Below, in pieces: positions 22,827-34,419 of a stretch of 64,000 nucleotides of DNA. A program made the translations under genes and the position numbers. Numbering within the stretch: position 1 is the stretch's first letter; every line of letters begins with the position of its first letter. This DNA comes from Parasponia andersonii (taxonomy: Eukaryota > Streptophyta > Magnoliopsida > Rosales > Cannabaceae), in contig JXTB01000253.1 in NCBI GenBank assembly GCA_002914805.1, positions 113,729 to 177,728 on the forward strand, given 5' to 3'. The notes beneath the pieces are model-generated. The model had not been told where the DNA came from. It made no database searches and saw only the letters and a program-made list of their open reading frames with translations.

Positions 22827-23038
22827 TGGGGGCGTAGCCAAAAATTATGCTTCACGGAGAAATAGTCTAACTTAAAGTTTAAGGGGCATTACTTAAAATT
22901 TTACAAATTGGTGAGGAAGGCAAAAACTAAGTTTACAAAAATAAAAGACTAATTTTATGAAAATTTTACACGGTATTTAAAAAAAACAAATTGAAAGACA
23001 TAATTACCTCCTCTGGTCCTCACGTGGCTCCACCCTTA
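22827..23038. mobile_element. 212-bp MITE with perfect 8-bp TSD
   Basis: AATGCCAC at 22819-22826 is repeated exactly at 23039-23046. Between them the ends are inverted: TGGGGGCGTAGCCA on the left and, inward from the right, TAAGGGTGGAGCCA, 10 of 14 matching. An 8-bp duplication points to the hAT superfamily. It has no coding capacity. The GGGGCGTAGCC-type end is GC-rich compared with the AT-rich interior. Confidence 0.8.
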
Positions 23039-24349
23039 AATGCCACAGCCCACAAGCATAGGAGACCAATAAATTAACATGTGGTTATGTTTTACAAACC
23101 AAGTTCTATATACTTTTGATGTGACTTTGATTTGTAATGGTATATTAGTACCATTCATTTTTCATTGGTAGTTCAGTATTGTTGCATGTGGAATCTTAAG
23201 GATCATTAGTTCTAATTAATTGTATTGATTCTGCTGAGACCAAAAAAAAAAATGAAAGATAAACTTCTTAGCATCTCAAAATAGTTGAGAAAAGTGGTTA
23301 AATTATGTGTCAATTGCTTTTTAGAGATCTTTGAACGAACAAATTACTTTACAGACATTATTAATCAGATTCGAAAAGTATGTGTTCAATATTCACCAAT
23401 TGTAGTTAAAATATTCTCATAGTCAAATGTTGTATAAAACAGAATGAAACAAACCCTCTGGTAATAATTACTGAGCTAGATTTCTCACCAATTAATATGT
23501 AGCGGCCGATGAACATCAAAGAAGCTTTTGCAATCATTTTTGTGCCTAGACTTAAGCTCTTGATTATTTCTTGAGGTGGAGTTTTTTTCTCTATATTTGG
23601 AGAGATGAATGGTAAAGTTTGTTTTCTGAATGTATTAATTCTCTTCTACTTTGAATCTTATATGGAGAGATATAAAAGAACATTCTTTCTCCTAAATAAC
23701 CTACCTAACATCTTTTTGATAGAATAATTGGAACACTGACTGATTAGTACTTTGCTGATTTAACTACAATGGAATTAGAGATACTTAATTTCCCTGATTA
23801 CGGTACAATATCTAATTTTAAAGAATTTCTACTTCGTACTTCATTTGATTGGAGCTTTTGACTACTCAATATCATTGTTTATCTCAGCTTGCTGATTATC
23901 ATGACCTTGTTCTTTTGCTTCTGAAATTCATTTACTCATTGTCATGACGTGCTATATGAGATTTCGTGACATTCTGGATTATACTTTTTGTTTTGGGGTA
24001 TTAGTCTAATTTTTAGATTAATCTAAATACATGCTCTAGTCCTAATTAATTATGTGCCTATTATAATTTGGACGAAGCCATAATCAAGATAATTAGCACC
24101 ATGACTTTGACAAACTCCTATCTACTTAGTAAGTCCTCATTGGATAAGACTTGAAGCATTGACAGATGAAACTATGTAATGTTATGAAGACACTTCATCA
24201 CTTGAATAATAAGCAAAATTCTTCTACTAGAGTTTGATATCTCCACATATTTTGGAATGTTCTAGAAACTACGTAGCATGGAAGGCAAGCTTTCCTTTAA
24301 GTACAAGCTGCCTCACGTCTTCACAAACTTTCGGAAGCCTCCATTTCTA

Positions 24350-24425
24350 CAAGAACTTGTAAACCAAGCTCATATAAGACAAGAACTTGTAGATTAAGTA
24401 CTTGTAGTATAAGCACTTGTACATT
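24350..24425. promoter_or_regulatory. Array of AAG(A/T/C)ACTTGTA motifs upstream of a TATA box
   Basis: ACAAGAACTTGTA occurs near 24349 and 24380, AAGTACTTGTAG near 24398 and AAGCACTTGTAC near 24411. The motif is partly palindromic (ACAAG-CTTGT). It lies 70-145 bases upstream of the TATA box, where LTR enhancers are usually found. Confidence 0.55.
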
Positions 24426-24493
24426 AAGGAGGCTTGGCTAATAAGAGGCTGACACCTCATCCACTTGAAACCTAAGGCAAAGCATACTTTGCC

Positions 24494-24505
24494 TATAAAT
24501 AGAGG
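24494..24505 (+). promoter_or_regulatory. TATA box
   Basis: TATAAATAGAGG is a near-ideal plant TATA box. A CT-rich leader begins about 70 bases downstream. No supported coding region follows; the small frame at 24661 is not recognised. Confidence 0.5.
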
Positions 24506-25079
24506 TGCTACTACCTCATTTGGGACAATAGCTATTTAGCTCATAAGCTCTTAATAGGAAATTCTTCCATTTTCTCTCTAGTCTTTTATTTGCTCTTTTT
24601 CTCTATTTCTTTGCTTTGTGTTTATACGAAGCTTAAAGCTTAGTTTTTTCTTTACTTCTCTTGTCTTGGTGTTCATCCGAAACCACCAGCATCCTTTGTT
24701 TTCTTTTTAATCCGTGGATGTATCATTATCTCCACCAGCATTGTCTTGTTATTGTTCTCCCACATTCTCACCATCATCACCTCTCGGTTCCTCTCTCAAT
24801 ATCACGGCTGCAAGCACATATTTACACGGATTTGATCATTAAATGGTCACACACATCCACACAAAATTCATATGAGCACTTATATATATTCTTGCACATT
24901 ACTTATTCATATTAGTGCGTTAAAATAGCTACTAGTCTACTTTGTGATGTTCTAATGTTTTTGGGCCTTAGTATCTATCCACTTATAAGCTCATATTAAT
25001 ATAGGGATAAGTAGACAATTACTACTTTTTTCAAATGTTTAACTAAATTTACCACCACTATTAGATTCTATTACTTTTG

Positions 25080-25380
25080 AGAGGGAATTAGTTGAGAATC
25101 TCTTAAGAATCCGTCAAGATTACTACCGACGTGAAAAATCTGTCAATAATACATCGAGAATCTATTAAGATTGTCAAGAATCTATCAAAAATTCATCAAA
25201 AACCTGTCAAGATCACTATCGATGTCAATAATCTATCAAGAATCCATCAAAATCATTAAGAATTTGTCAAAATTTTATCAATAATCTATCAAGATTGCTG
25301 TCGACATCAAGAATCGTTTAAGAATTCATCAAAACTATCCAAAAATTCGTCAAAAATTTATTAAGAATTTATTTTTAAAA
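25080..25380. repeat. Degenerate minisatellite (AAGAATC-ATCAAAA) with higher-order units
   Basis: Short phrases such as AAGAATCTATCAA, AAGAATCCATCAAAA and AATTCATCAAAA repeat across 300 bases. A distinctive submotif, AAGATTACTACCGACG at 25116, AAGATCACTATCGATG at 25209 and AAGATTGCTGTCGACA at 25291, marks three higher-order units of 93 and about 82 bp. Confidence 0.75.
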
Positions 25381-25905
25381 AGTGGTATGATAGTAGATTT
25401 AATTAATGATGGAAAACAAATAGCGTACAACTAATTTATTCTGTTAATATATGTGTCCTTACATCTATTCCTAGGCCCATCTATATCTATTTATATATTC
25501 TAGGCCCATTATCCTTTTGCATATTATTTTCTTATTAGCTAATTACTTTTCTATTATCTTTCTATCAATTAATTACTTTTATATCTTTTTTCTTATTTAT
25601 ATATTTTTAACTTATTTCACAAGTTACTTTGCATATAGGGTTTAATATATCTACATTTCAATAATTTGTGGGTACTGAGCTACTCTTCTCGAACTATGTG
25701 CTTGATTTATGGCACAAGTATAGGATTTCGTATTCTTTCATTATCTCCTATTTATTATTGTTATCACTGTTGTTATTCTAACCTCTCATTTTCTATAGTC
25801 TACTTCTAATTGATATTATGGTCGATTTATTCGCCTCTGTTAACTAGACTCTTCATTATTATTGTATTATTATATTATTATCATCATCTCACATAAGTTA
25901 GTTAT

Positions 25906-26300
25906 CCTTCCAACTGCTTTTTGTGGCAAGTATATCGTAAGAAGTATTGTTGCCTATTATAATCGCCTATCAGGACTTCGACACTTAGGAAGTATCGTGA
26001 TAATACTTACATCTCTATTATTATTATTATTATTATATTGTAAATATGTTATCCCTTCAACCGCTAACGTGGCAAGGGCGCTGTAGAAAGAGTCATTTTC
26101 TATATTGATTGCTTATTAAGACTTCAACACGTAGACAGTATTGTGATAACTCTTATATCTGTGTATACTAAGTGAGTCATTTTAACAATAACCAACGTAA
26201 CAAGGGTGCCATGGGAAGTGTCGTATTCTATCTTGACTGCCCACTCGAACTTTGACACGTAGTATATATTATGGTGGCCTTCTCTATGTACACCATGTAA
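25906..26300. repeat. Tandem array of three 130-147-bp units
   Basis: Unit starts are CCTTCCAACTGC (25906), CCCTTCAACCGC (26053) and TTAACAATAACCAACG (26182). Shared landmarks in order are GTGGCAAGG-type, a GTATT-type phrase, TTG-TGCC(T/C)A, GACTTCGACAC or GACTTCAACAC or ACTTTGACAC, GTAT-GTGATAA, and a TCTCTAT-like end. The first unit also holds a TTA microsatellite. 25381-25905 and 26301-26706 have no supported gene. Confidence 0.7.
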
Positions 26301-26709
26301 TCTAACCTTAATCTCCATTATATTTTACGTTGTCTTAATTACTCACAGGTCCTGTTAATTAATTAGAACATCAAGTTTTATCCGGAACACTTTTTATCAA
26401 ACTTTCAATACAGATAAAAGCTCATTTTGATCGTGTATTATGTCCGAAAATTGCATAATATAGCTGATTTTCAGCATGTGATTAAGCGGAGTATGTAGCC
26501 ACTTTGCATCAAGAAGAATCTAGAGCAACTCTGAAGAGAAGTCTGTTAATGTAAGCTTTAGCAGAAGGAAATTAAGCTTTTAGGCTCAATCGAAGACATT
26601 TCATCAAGCTACTCACGTACCAGTGAACACAACAAATATCATGCAAAGAATGGAACTAACACTGGGGGAAACTATAAGAGGATTCTATGATATATTGTAT
26701 AAGACCTTA

Positions 26710-27973
26710 GGTACCGTTTGATTGGTAATAATGGATGTTAGGGTATATGTCCTAAAAATATGTATATTTTAGATATTTGCTTAATTAATAAAATGACACT
26801 TTTCTATTTGAATTTGTGCATAATTGGTATGTCTTTAAATATCAAAAATTCCTAGTTTATTTATGTGACTACAAATTTAGTATATAAGTGTTATATACAT
26901 GAGAATTAAATTTATGGATAAAAAACTAAATATAATCCGTAATAATTAATTAAAGTTTGGGATCTTTAATTAAATATTATTATTATGGTCCATTAATATT
27001 GATAATGTAATAGTCTTATCTGGACTATTGATGTATTGACATCACAATGGAGGTACTTTATATAATTTAATTATATAGGACTAGACCAAACATTATTTGA
27101 ATCTCATATAAATTCCATTAACTGTTGAGAGTTCAAATAATGTCACTAAACAATCATATGTAGATCAATCTTAATCCTAAGTAGTTATAGACTCCTATTT
27201 ATAACATTATGTTCTTTGACATACTTGTTAAAGGTTTGTTTCCTAAACATACCAAAATACTTGTATCTTAGGAGCATGATGAGATAAGTAGCTGGGAATA
27301 TGCTTACAGATATGGAATCCATTCATTCCATTAGGAAGCTAGAAAGATGATTCCCTTGTATATTGATTCAGGACATGAACAGTTTGAGTACTCAATTTAT
27401 AATATATTTATAAATTAATTGTTCATTAGAGAATCAATGATACATACGGAAAAAGATGTAATTGGAGAGGTAAACGGAATATAACCTATCTTCAATTATG
27501 AATTGTCTATGGAGGATTGAACTACATATAAGGATTAAATCGATGGACTGTTCGATGTTTTCTGATTAAATTAATTCTGTAATTTTAAGAATGCAATTCC
27601 AGATTTTTAGTGGAGTAATACTGGAATTAATAAATTAGACATATTAATTAAAGAGTTTAATTAATTATCATAATTTATTGGAGCTTGAATTACAAGTCCA
27701 TAGGTCTCCAATTCCACATCTTACAAACACTGGATATTACATTATTTCTGTTACTACACACTTTGTTTAAATAAATAGTTTATCTATATGTTATTAATAA
27801 TTGTTATTAATTAATTAATTTTGAATTAATTTATTTAAATTTATGGAGAGATAAGTTTTCTAATTTGTTTAAATTTTGAATTTAAAATATCTAATTATCA
27901 GATAATAAAATAAATAGAAACTGAGAAACTGACTAAAAGCGAAACATTCTTTTTTGAAAGAGTGAATTATCTG

Positions 27974-28014
<41 letters not shown>

Positions 28015-29240
28015 TAGATCAGATATATATAATTACATTTTCTTTAAATAAAATAAAAAATAAAAAAACTAAGTTAACGTTTTTTTTAAGTTATATATAT
28101 ATATATTGATTTGATTAATATATTAATTTGTTTATTAAATAGTTTAATAAATATATATATATAAAGAAAACCTTAGTAGAAAAAGAGACATACACACTAC
28201 GTATTATTTTCTACAAAACCTCCATAAATTAGAGAGAAAAAGAAGAGTGTCTTCCTATTATCTGTAGAACAAACTCTTGCAATCTCATATGTTGAGAAAA
28301 TTACAAGGGCTTAAAGTGTGAGTTTAAGAAATTGTACGTAACACCCACATGTTCATCCAGTTGTGCTTGAGGTTTGGATTAGAAGATCGTGATTTAGAAG
28401 ACAGTAAAGTTATGATTCATTGATAGGCTACAAGAGGTATTAGATTTATTCTCTTTTTTTATTTCTATTTACTATGAATTAATACTTTGTACTCATATAG
28501 TCAATTATTTTTAGAAAATTTTTGATTATTTCTAGGTCAATCTTCCGCTGTGAAAATCGTTTTTAAATCCAACAATGGAATGTAATGGCTTTCCATTATT
28601 TAGGTTCACTTTTTGTTTATGGATTGTTTTTACAATGTAATGATTATTCCATCAAATAAAGAATCAGAATTACACTTGAAAATGGATGTAAAAGTTATTT
28701 CTTTTCTAAGTTAGCCACATTTTCCTTTTTTGCCACTTATATAACACATTTTGCATACTCGTTATCATCTTCTTCTTCATATGTATGACTAAACTAACTA
28801 CAAAACTTGCATCCATATCCATTACTAGACTACCTACAAATCATCTTCTTCCTCGTATCATCCAATTAATATATTTTTATTTTGTAATATACATTTTGTA
28901 TGTTATATTTATATGGTAAATAATAATAAAAAATTATTAAAACATTAATTTTATTATCATAAGAAATTTAATCTATTTTTATATTTAGTAATTTAATCTA
29001 TTTAATCATTACCATGAGTATAACTATTTTCCTTTTCCAATAATGAAAGCATTTATTTAAAAAAAATTAATTCAAAATTATGAGTATATTAGTCAAAGTA
29101 CAATTAATTCCATTACATTCTATGGTTGATTCTAAAGTTTCATTCTAACAAAATAATCACATTTTTTTTTTCTTTTTCATTCTTATTCTCATTACGATTA
29201 CCATTACGTTCAATTTCGTTCCACCTAACCAAACAATACT
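26710..29240. mobile_element. PIF/Harbinger-like element split by an LTR
   Basis: The left end reads GGTACCGTTTGATTGG and the right end, inward, AGTATTGTTTGGTTAGG, sharing GTTTG-TT-G. TTA flanks both ends (26707-26709 and 29241-29243). The subterminal regions have facing AATGGAATGTAATGG (left, once the LTR is removed) and AACGTAATGGTAAT (right, inverted). Without the 1839-bp LTR and one copy of its TSD the element is about 690 bp and shows no transposase, so it is a non-autonomous member. Confidence 0.65.
26736..28574 (+). mobile_element. Copia solo LTR (family A/B/C, copy A) with perfect TSD
   Basis: It starts TGTTAGGGTATATGTCC and ends TTTTTAAATCCAACA. ATGGA occurs immediately before (26731-26735) and after (28575-28579). 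No coding region lies within, so it is a solo LTR of 1839 bp. Orientation is taken as plus because the TTCCGCTGTGAAAATCG end is the kind that precedes a tRNA-Met primer site in plant copia elements. It holds (TA) runs at 27980-28010. Its start resembles that of the copia LTRs at 42917/50200 (TGTTGGGATATTTGTCC), suggesting related families. Confidence 0.9.
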
Positions 29241-29626
29241 TTATTGTATTTCCAATATATTTAATGATTTTGCACTCTGGATTTGGTCTCATGAAAGTAG
29301 GCAATATTTTTACACCATCGAAATATGTAAGCATTGTTCGTGGTCACTTTTTCCTTTTATGCTTGATATGTGATTTTTGTCTCAATAAACATTATAGGAA
29401 TCCTAGGGTTTTCTTTTCCAAAATGCGACTGCTGAGTATTGAGTTTTTTTTTTCTTTTTTTTTTTAAAAAAAAATACAATATGTGTGCGTATTATATCTA
29501 TTCGGTTAAAAAGTGTAAATAATTATTCCATATGTATTATTGGGAAAAATTAAGAGTAAGGAAAGAGAACAATTAGATTTCAATTCTTAAACCTGTTTTG
29601 TTGTTTATAAACAAAACCTTTGTTTC

Positions 29627-29740
29627 TTGAGAAATGACGTCGGTTTTAGAACTGCCTTTAGTTTTAAGAAATGACTTGGGTTCTTAAAAGACCGCTTTTA
29701 TTTTTCAGAAACGAGCCAATTCTAGAACGGATTAAAAAAA
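29627..29740. repeat. Three short diverged repeats around GAAATGAC
   Basis: TTGAGAAATGACGTCGGTTT, TTAAGAAATGACTTGGGTTC and TTCAGAAACGAGCCAATTC follow each other at 38-45-bp steps, each followed by TAGAAC- or TAAAAG-type sequence. 29241-29620 and 29741-30280 contain nothing else I can name. Confidence 0.5.
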
Positions 29741-30282
29741 AAAAAAAAAGCATATTTCGTCAAAAAAAAAAAACCAGCGTATTTTTAATTTACTTGGTTT
29801 CTATCAGTGTTTGTGTTTGTGCAGTAGTGATAACATGCTAAAATGACTTTATTAGCCTCTTTTTCTCATTATTTCACGAAATTTTAAGTTCTTGTGCTCA
29901 TATGAACGTTCTTTGGTATAGGCATCTCGGCATGCTGAAAGGCTACTCTCTTTCATCAGATTTTTAATCTATTTTTGAGATTAAAGATATTTCTTTTACG
30001 ACTTTTTAGTATTAAAATTCCTGAATTCGGAACAATTTAATAAAAATAACTTTGAACTCAATTTTTTACAATAAAATTTTTTGAAAATTTTGAATATTAG
30101 TTCTATTAGAAAAGAAAGACATTTCTCTTGGTCTTTTTTGCGATTAAATCCTCATTCTTCTATTTATAGCTTTTAGGTCCTCTTTCTTACATACATATAT
30201 ATTTTCACATTAATTCTTTTTAATCTTTTCTGTCCAAAACTGTCGTTAATTAGTACTTATCTAAAAGGTATCCATCACAGTA

Positions 30283-30714
30283 GAGGAAAAATAGAAACAA
30301 AGGGAAATTATTATTTTTTAAAAAAAAAGTTGGATTATCATTATTCAAGACGGAAGTAAGAAATTAGAAAATTAATTTTATATGGTTCTAATATAAATTT
30401 ACTTTAGACTAAATATTTATATATCTAGAAGAAAGAGATATATGAATACTTGGACAAAATTAGATCTATATTAGAATCATATAAAATTTTAATAATATAT
30501 GTCTCATAAATATTGAAATAACAATACATAAAATTTGCAATATATGTCCCACAAAATCGATCATATATTCATTTACCTCTTTTCTAAATATATAAATATT
30601 TAAACCAAAATAAACCATATAAAATTTTATAATTTTTTACATCTGTCCTGAATGAAAACCATAATTCAACTTTTTTTTTTTAAATAATAATTTCACTTTG
30701 TTTCTAATTTTTCC
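30283..30714. mobile_element. Fold-back MITE with about 150-bp inverted arms
   Basis: The left arm starts GAGGAAAAATAGAAACAAAG, then GAAATTATTATTT, AAAAAAAAAGTTGGATTAT, CAAGACGGAAGTAA, TTTTATATGGTT and AAATATTTATATAT. The right arm, read inward, is AGGAAAAATTAGAAACAAAG, GAAATTATTATTT, AAAAAAAAAGTTGAATTAT, CAGGACAGATGTAA, TTTTATATGGTT and AAATATTTATATAT. The arms are roughly 80 percent alike over 150 bases with a loop of about 130. A TA dinucleotide sits just outside each end (30281-30282, 30715-30716), which could be the TSD. There is no coding capacity. 30717-31367 has no gene. Confidence 0.85.
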
Positions 30715-31367
30715 TTATCTCAAATGAGTATGTTTTGAACAAGTGCTATTTAAGGATAATATTGGATAAAAAATATCAAAAGTGATTAACGTGAAACACA
30801 AATATAGAAATGAGAATTTAAAAAGGACAAATAAAACAATGAGAACTTAATTGTAAAAATATAACAAAAATGTCTTTTTTTTAATGAAACTAATATTAAA
30901 AGATTTTAAGGAATTTTGTTCTAAAAAATTGAATTTAAGATTAATTTTATTAAATTGAGTTTAAGGGATTTTTATATTAAGAAGCTTCTTTTAAATCTGA
31001 TGTGACGCATTCTAGACACCTAGATGCACATTAGGCTTAAATAATTATTCCCGATGAGAAATCATCTCCGACAATAATATATATTCTAATGTCGAATATG
31101 GAATTTACACCGCATTTTCATCACACATTTAACTCAAGTATCGTGTTTGTTGAAATATCCAAATCGAAATTCCTTTCAACCTTTTTGATTTGAATATTCG
31201 TATACAATCGCAAACTTAATAAAGATGAAGTTCATACACCAACAAACATAAAGTATTACCATCCAAATGCAATGACTTTTTTCGTTTTTTAAAAAAATTC
31301 TTTTTAGGATAATAAAAGTTGATGCGTGACTAATGAGAAAGCCTAGCTCAAAGTCTCCCATGTGATG

Positions 31368-31382
31368 CTTATCTGTCCCCTC
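31368..31382. repeat. LINE target-site duplication, left
   Basis: TTATCTGTCCCCTC (31369-31382) directly precedes the T run that is the LINE's A tail on the other strand. TTATCTGTCCTC at 37733-37744, on the far side of the LINE, matches except for a two-base C gap. Confidence 0.7.
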
Positions 31383-31559
31383 TTTTTTTTTAAGATGAAA
31401 CTCGCATGGTGGGGAAAAAATATTAAAAAAGAAAAAAAAAGTTAAACCAATTCAGATGGGGACATAAATCTGATCTCTCGAGACAAAAAAACAGAAAGAA
31501 AAATAAAATCAACGAAACTGATAATTAGGTATCGCAATACAATCGTCGTAAACAAAAGA

Positions 31560-31990
31560 TGAAATAAAAGATGGAGTGGACCACCACCAAGAAGGACAAA
31601 CAAATAAAAGAGCACGAGCAGTTATAGAATCAGATAAATGATTACTCTCGCGATAGATATGAGAGACCACAAAATCTATATTAGCAATATACCCCAATGC
31701 TCTACACCAAGCTGATATCCAATGAAAAAGAACTTTAAGGGAATGGGCTAAAAGAAGAGAGACGATATAGACTGAATCACTCTCTGACTGGAGACGCTTC
31801 TATCCATATTTCCAAGCAAAATCAATTGCATGAATCGCCACTGCCAATTCTGCCGCAAAAGTGTAAATAATTCCTAAGAGAACAGAGAAACATCCTCGAA
31901 CAAAACTTCTATGAGTCCGAAATACTCCTGAACACTCAGAAGGACCCGATGAGCTATAAGTAGAACCGTCAGTATTAACCTTGACTCAGG
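31560..31990 (-). pseudogene. LINE RNase H domain
   Basis: Minus-strand reading from about 31984 gives VNTDGSTYSSSGPSECSGVF, then AAELAVAIHAIDFAW, then SESDSVYIVSLL, then VSHIYRESNHLSDSIT. These supply the four RNase H landmarks: D in TDGS, E in AAELA, D in ESDS and the final D in NHLSD. One TAG interrupts the domain between WKYG and KRLQ, most likely a former W codon. It is the C-terminal domain of ORF2, about 130 residues, best preserved of the LINE. Confidence 0.85.
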
Positions 31991-32276
31991 ACAGAGGAAG
32001 AGGACTCTATATAACTTCAATAATGATTGGTGCCTTTCAAGGCCTACCTTTAACTTGGAATTCTCATAAAATTAAGAGATCAGTCATAGAGTTAAACATA
32101 GAGCCAAAAATTAGAGACTCAGCTTCTCTAATAAAACACTATAGAAGAACAAATGATGAAGATATAAATGGCTTTTTATTTTCTTTAAATTGTCAAATTT
32201 CATGCCATATAATCTGAAAAACTGAGACTAAACCAACTTTCCAAAAAGTACGAAGTTATGGGCTAAGCAAGCAAAG

Positions 32277-32480
32277 TTATCCTCTTTCCCAAAAATCCCT
32301 CACAAAACCCTCTAGAAAGACTAGAGTACGAAATAAAGAGGACATGGCCGACCAAAGCTGCATAACAAAAGGGCAATCAACAAATAAATGTGACGAGTCC
32401 TCAACTAAGGAATAACAAAAACAATAACAAGATGGAAAATGGAAGCTACGCTTCATCAAGAAAGAAGCAGTAGGAAGCTG
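32277..32480 (-). pseudogene. LINE zf-RVT domain
   Basis: The minus-strand frame includes FHFPSCYCFCYSLVEDSSHL, then FVDCPFVMQLWSAM. This matches the zf-RVT pattern of plant L1 proteins (CxxC, then ES-xHLFxxCPF-xxxW). Both the Cys pair and the His-Cys pair are present. The linker to RNase H is frameshifted, and the segment just upstream (32496-32816) is a further decayed part of ORF2. Confidence 0.8.
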
Positions 32481-32861
32481 ACTATGAAGAGTCCTCTAAA
32501 GTAATTTCGACCTCAAAAGAGAGATGAAAGAAGACCAAATCTGCTTTTCCCAAGAGCAAACGACTGGAGAATAAGAAAGAGAAACATAAACATGAAAATA
32601 GGTGACCCTACCATCTAATAAACCCATCCAGTACAAAGAATCTGGGCCATCTAAAATCATAACTGGCTTAATAATATCAGTTATTCTTGGAAAATGATCT
32701 GAAAAAACAGAAGGAAGAGACCAAACTGAATCCGTTAAAAAATCCCCAACCAAACTCTCCAAAGGAGGATCAAAAAATAAATAAGAAGATACTAATTTAA
32801 ACAAAGGGGAATCCAACTAATTATCAGTCCAAAATTTAACTTTAGAATGTCTTCCGACTAG

Positions 32862-34400
32862 TTAACAAGATTCTTCACAAAGATCTTGATATAAAGGGTG
32901 AAACCCAGCCCAAATAGAGGATTTAATTTGATATCTGAAATACCTATTGCTCCTAAAGAAATATGCTCGGCGATAAGAAAATAAATCAGAATCAACAGAC
33001 ATCATTCTCCAAGTGAACTTTTTGAGAAGGGCTTTATTGAGCAAGAATAAGTCACAAAGACCTTAACCACCCTCCTCTTTAGGCCGACAACATTTCTTCC
33101 ACGATACTTGGACCAACTTCTTTTGGAGAATAAAACTCGACTAGATAAAATTTTGAATTACCTTTGTCATTTTACTGCGCAAAGAACTGGGCCATCTATA
33201 AATTTGAAAAGAATGAACAAGTTAACCATATATTACAGAACTAACCAGAGCAACTCTGCCAGTGAAAGAGAGAGATAATCTCATCTAACAACGAAATCAA
33301 GCCAGTAAACTATCCATCTAAGGAATCAACCACCACTGACGAGGAGCTTCTACAAATAAAGGAACCCCCAAGTAGTGCATTGACTCTCCACCTCGCTTCA
33401 TACCACAAATAGAAAGTAAATCTCTAATTTTGGCAGGGGAAATTCCCTTATCAAAGTAGATATTAGACTTCTTCCAATTGACTACCTGACTCGAAAGAGA
33501 CCTATATAACTCAAAAGCTAAATGAACAGTCTCAGTTCTTTAGCGAAGCTCGAAAGAAAATAAAAATATCATCCACATATAAAATGTAGGTCAAAGCACT
33601 CTTACAACGAGGTGGAGAGATAGAATCAATAGCTCTTGTACTAAAAAGATGAGTTAAGTAACGACTCAAAAAGTCCTTTGCAAGTCAAAAAAGGAGAGGA
33701 GAGCAGGATCATCTTGCCTAACCCTGTGAGAGTATGAAAAGTAACCATGAGGAGCTCCATCTAGAAGGACTGAAATATGGGCAGAACTAAAAATAGCCGA
33801 GACCCAAGCAGTGAAGGTAGGTAAAAAACCAAAGGACCTGAGGACCTCCAAAACAAAGGACCAACAAATAAAGTCAAAAGCCTTGCGAATGTCGATCTTT
33901 AAAGCAACATGACCATCGAAAGCTAAATTGCTTAAAGAGTTAAAATACTCAGAGGCTCCCAAACTACAATCACCCATCTACCTGCCTTGCACAAACCCAA
34001 ACTGATTTGAAGAGATAATTTGAGAACTAATAGGTCCTAGCCTAGTAGCAAGAATCTTAGTAATGACCTTGAAAAAGAAATTTTCTAAAGCAATAGGCTG
34101 AAAGCTCAATCTTATTTGCCTCTATAACCTTAGGGATAAGGACTATAAAATTAGAATTAATACCAGAGAACATCTTACTGGTACAAAAATACTCCTAGAC
34201 TACCAAGACAAAATCATTACCCACAATAGGCCAGCAACTACAAAAAAATTTCCAAGTGTAGCCATCTAGGCCAGGCATACTAGAAGGATCCATATAAAAA
34301 ATAATGTTTCTAATTTCTTCTTCAAGAGGAAGACTCATCAAGCAAGCACTATCATGATCGGTAACCAAAATGACAACATGCTCTCGAATAATGGAGAATT
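32862..34400 (-). pseudogene. LINE reverse transcriptase domain
   Basis: The best-kept block (33666-33977) contains ALKIDIRKAFDFICWSFV, the RT motif with the first catalytic aspartate, then SVLLDGAPHGYFSYSHRVRQ, equivalent to the usual NG-P-GYF-GxRGLRQGDPLSP with several replacements. Downstream, 33569-33580 encodes YVDD within TYILYVDDIFIF, the catalytic motif, in another frame. Further down, 32862-33044 reads NKALLKKFTWRMMSVDSDLF, the conserved LNxALL-KW-WR region after RT. Multiple frameshifts and stops separate these blocks. Confidence 0.9.
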
Positions 34401-34419
34401 CAATTGGTAAATGATTTGG

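Larger units (their letters stand above)
23940..24930 (+). mobile_element. Probable LTR promoter region
   Basis: A TATA box (TATAAATAGAGG, 24494-24505) is preceded by an array of ACTTGTA motifs and followed by TTTTCTCTCTAGTC and other pyrimidine-rich leader sequence to about 24670. This layout is that of a plant retrotransposon U3-R-U5. I could not find a matched TG/CA pair with a TSD, nor a primer-binding site, so the boundaries are loose. 23050-23940 holds nothing recognisable. Confidence 0.4.

Noticed and set aside
22827-23038. Considered as a TRIM or short SINE
   Set aside because: No primer site or pol III boxes; inverted ends and the 8-bp duplication fit a DNA-type MITE.
29126-29467. 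113-codon Phe-rich frame
   Set aside because: Begins inside the Harbinger-like element and crosses its end into a T run; compositional.
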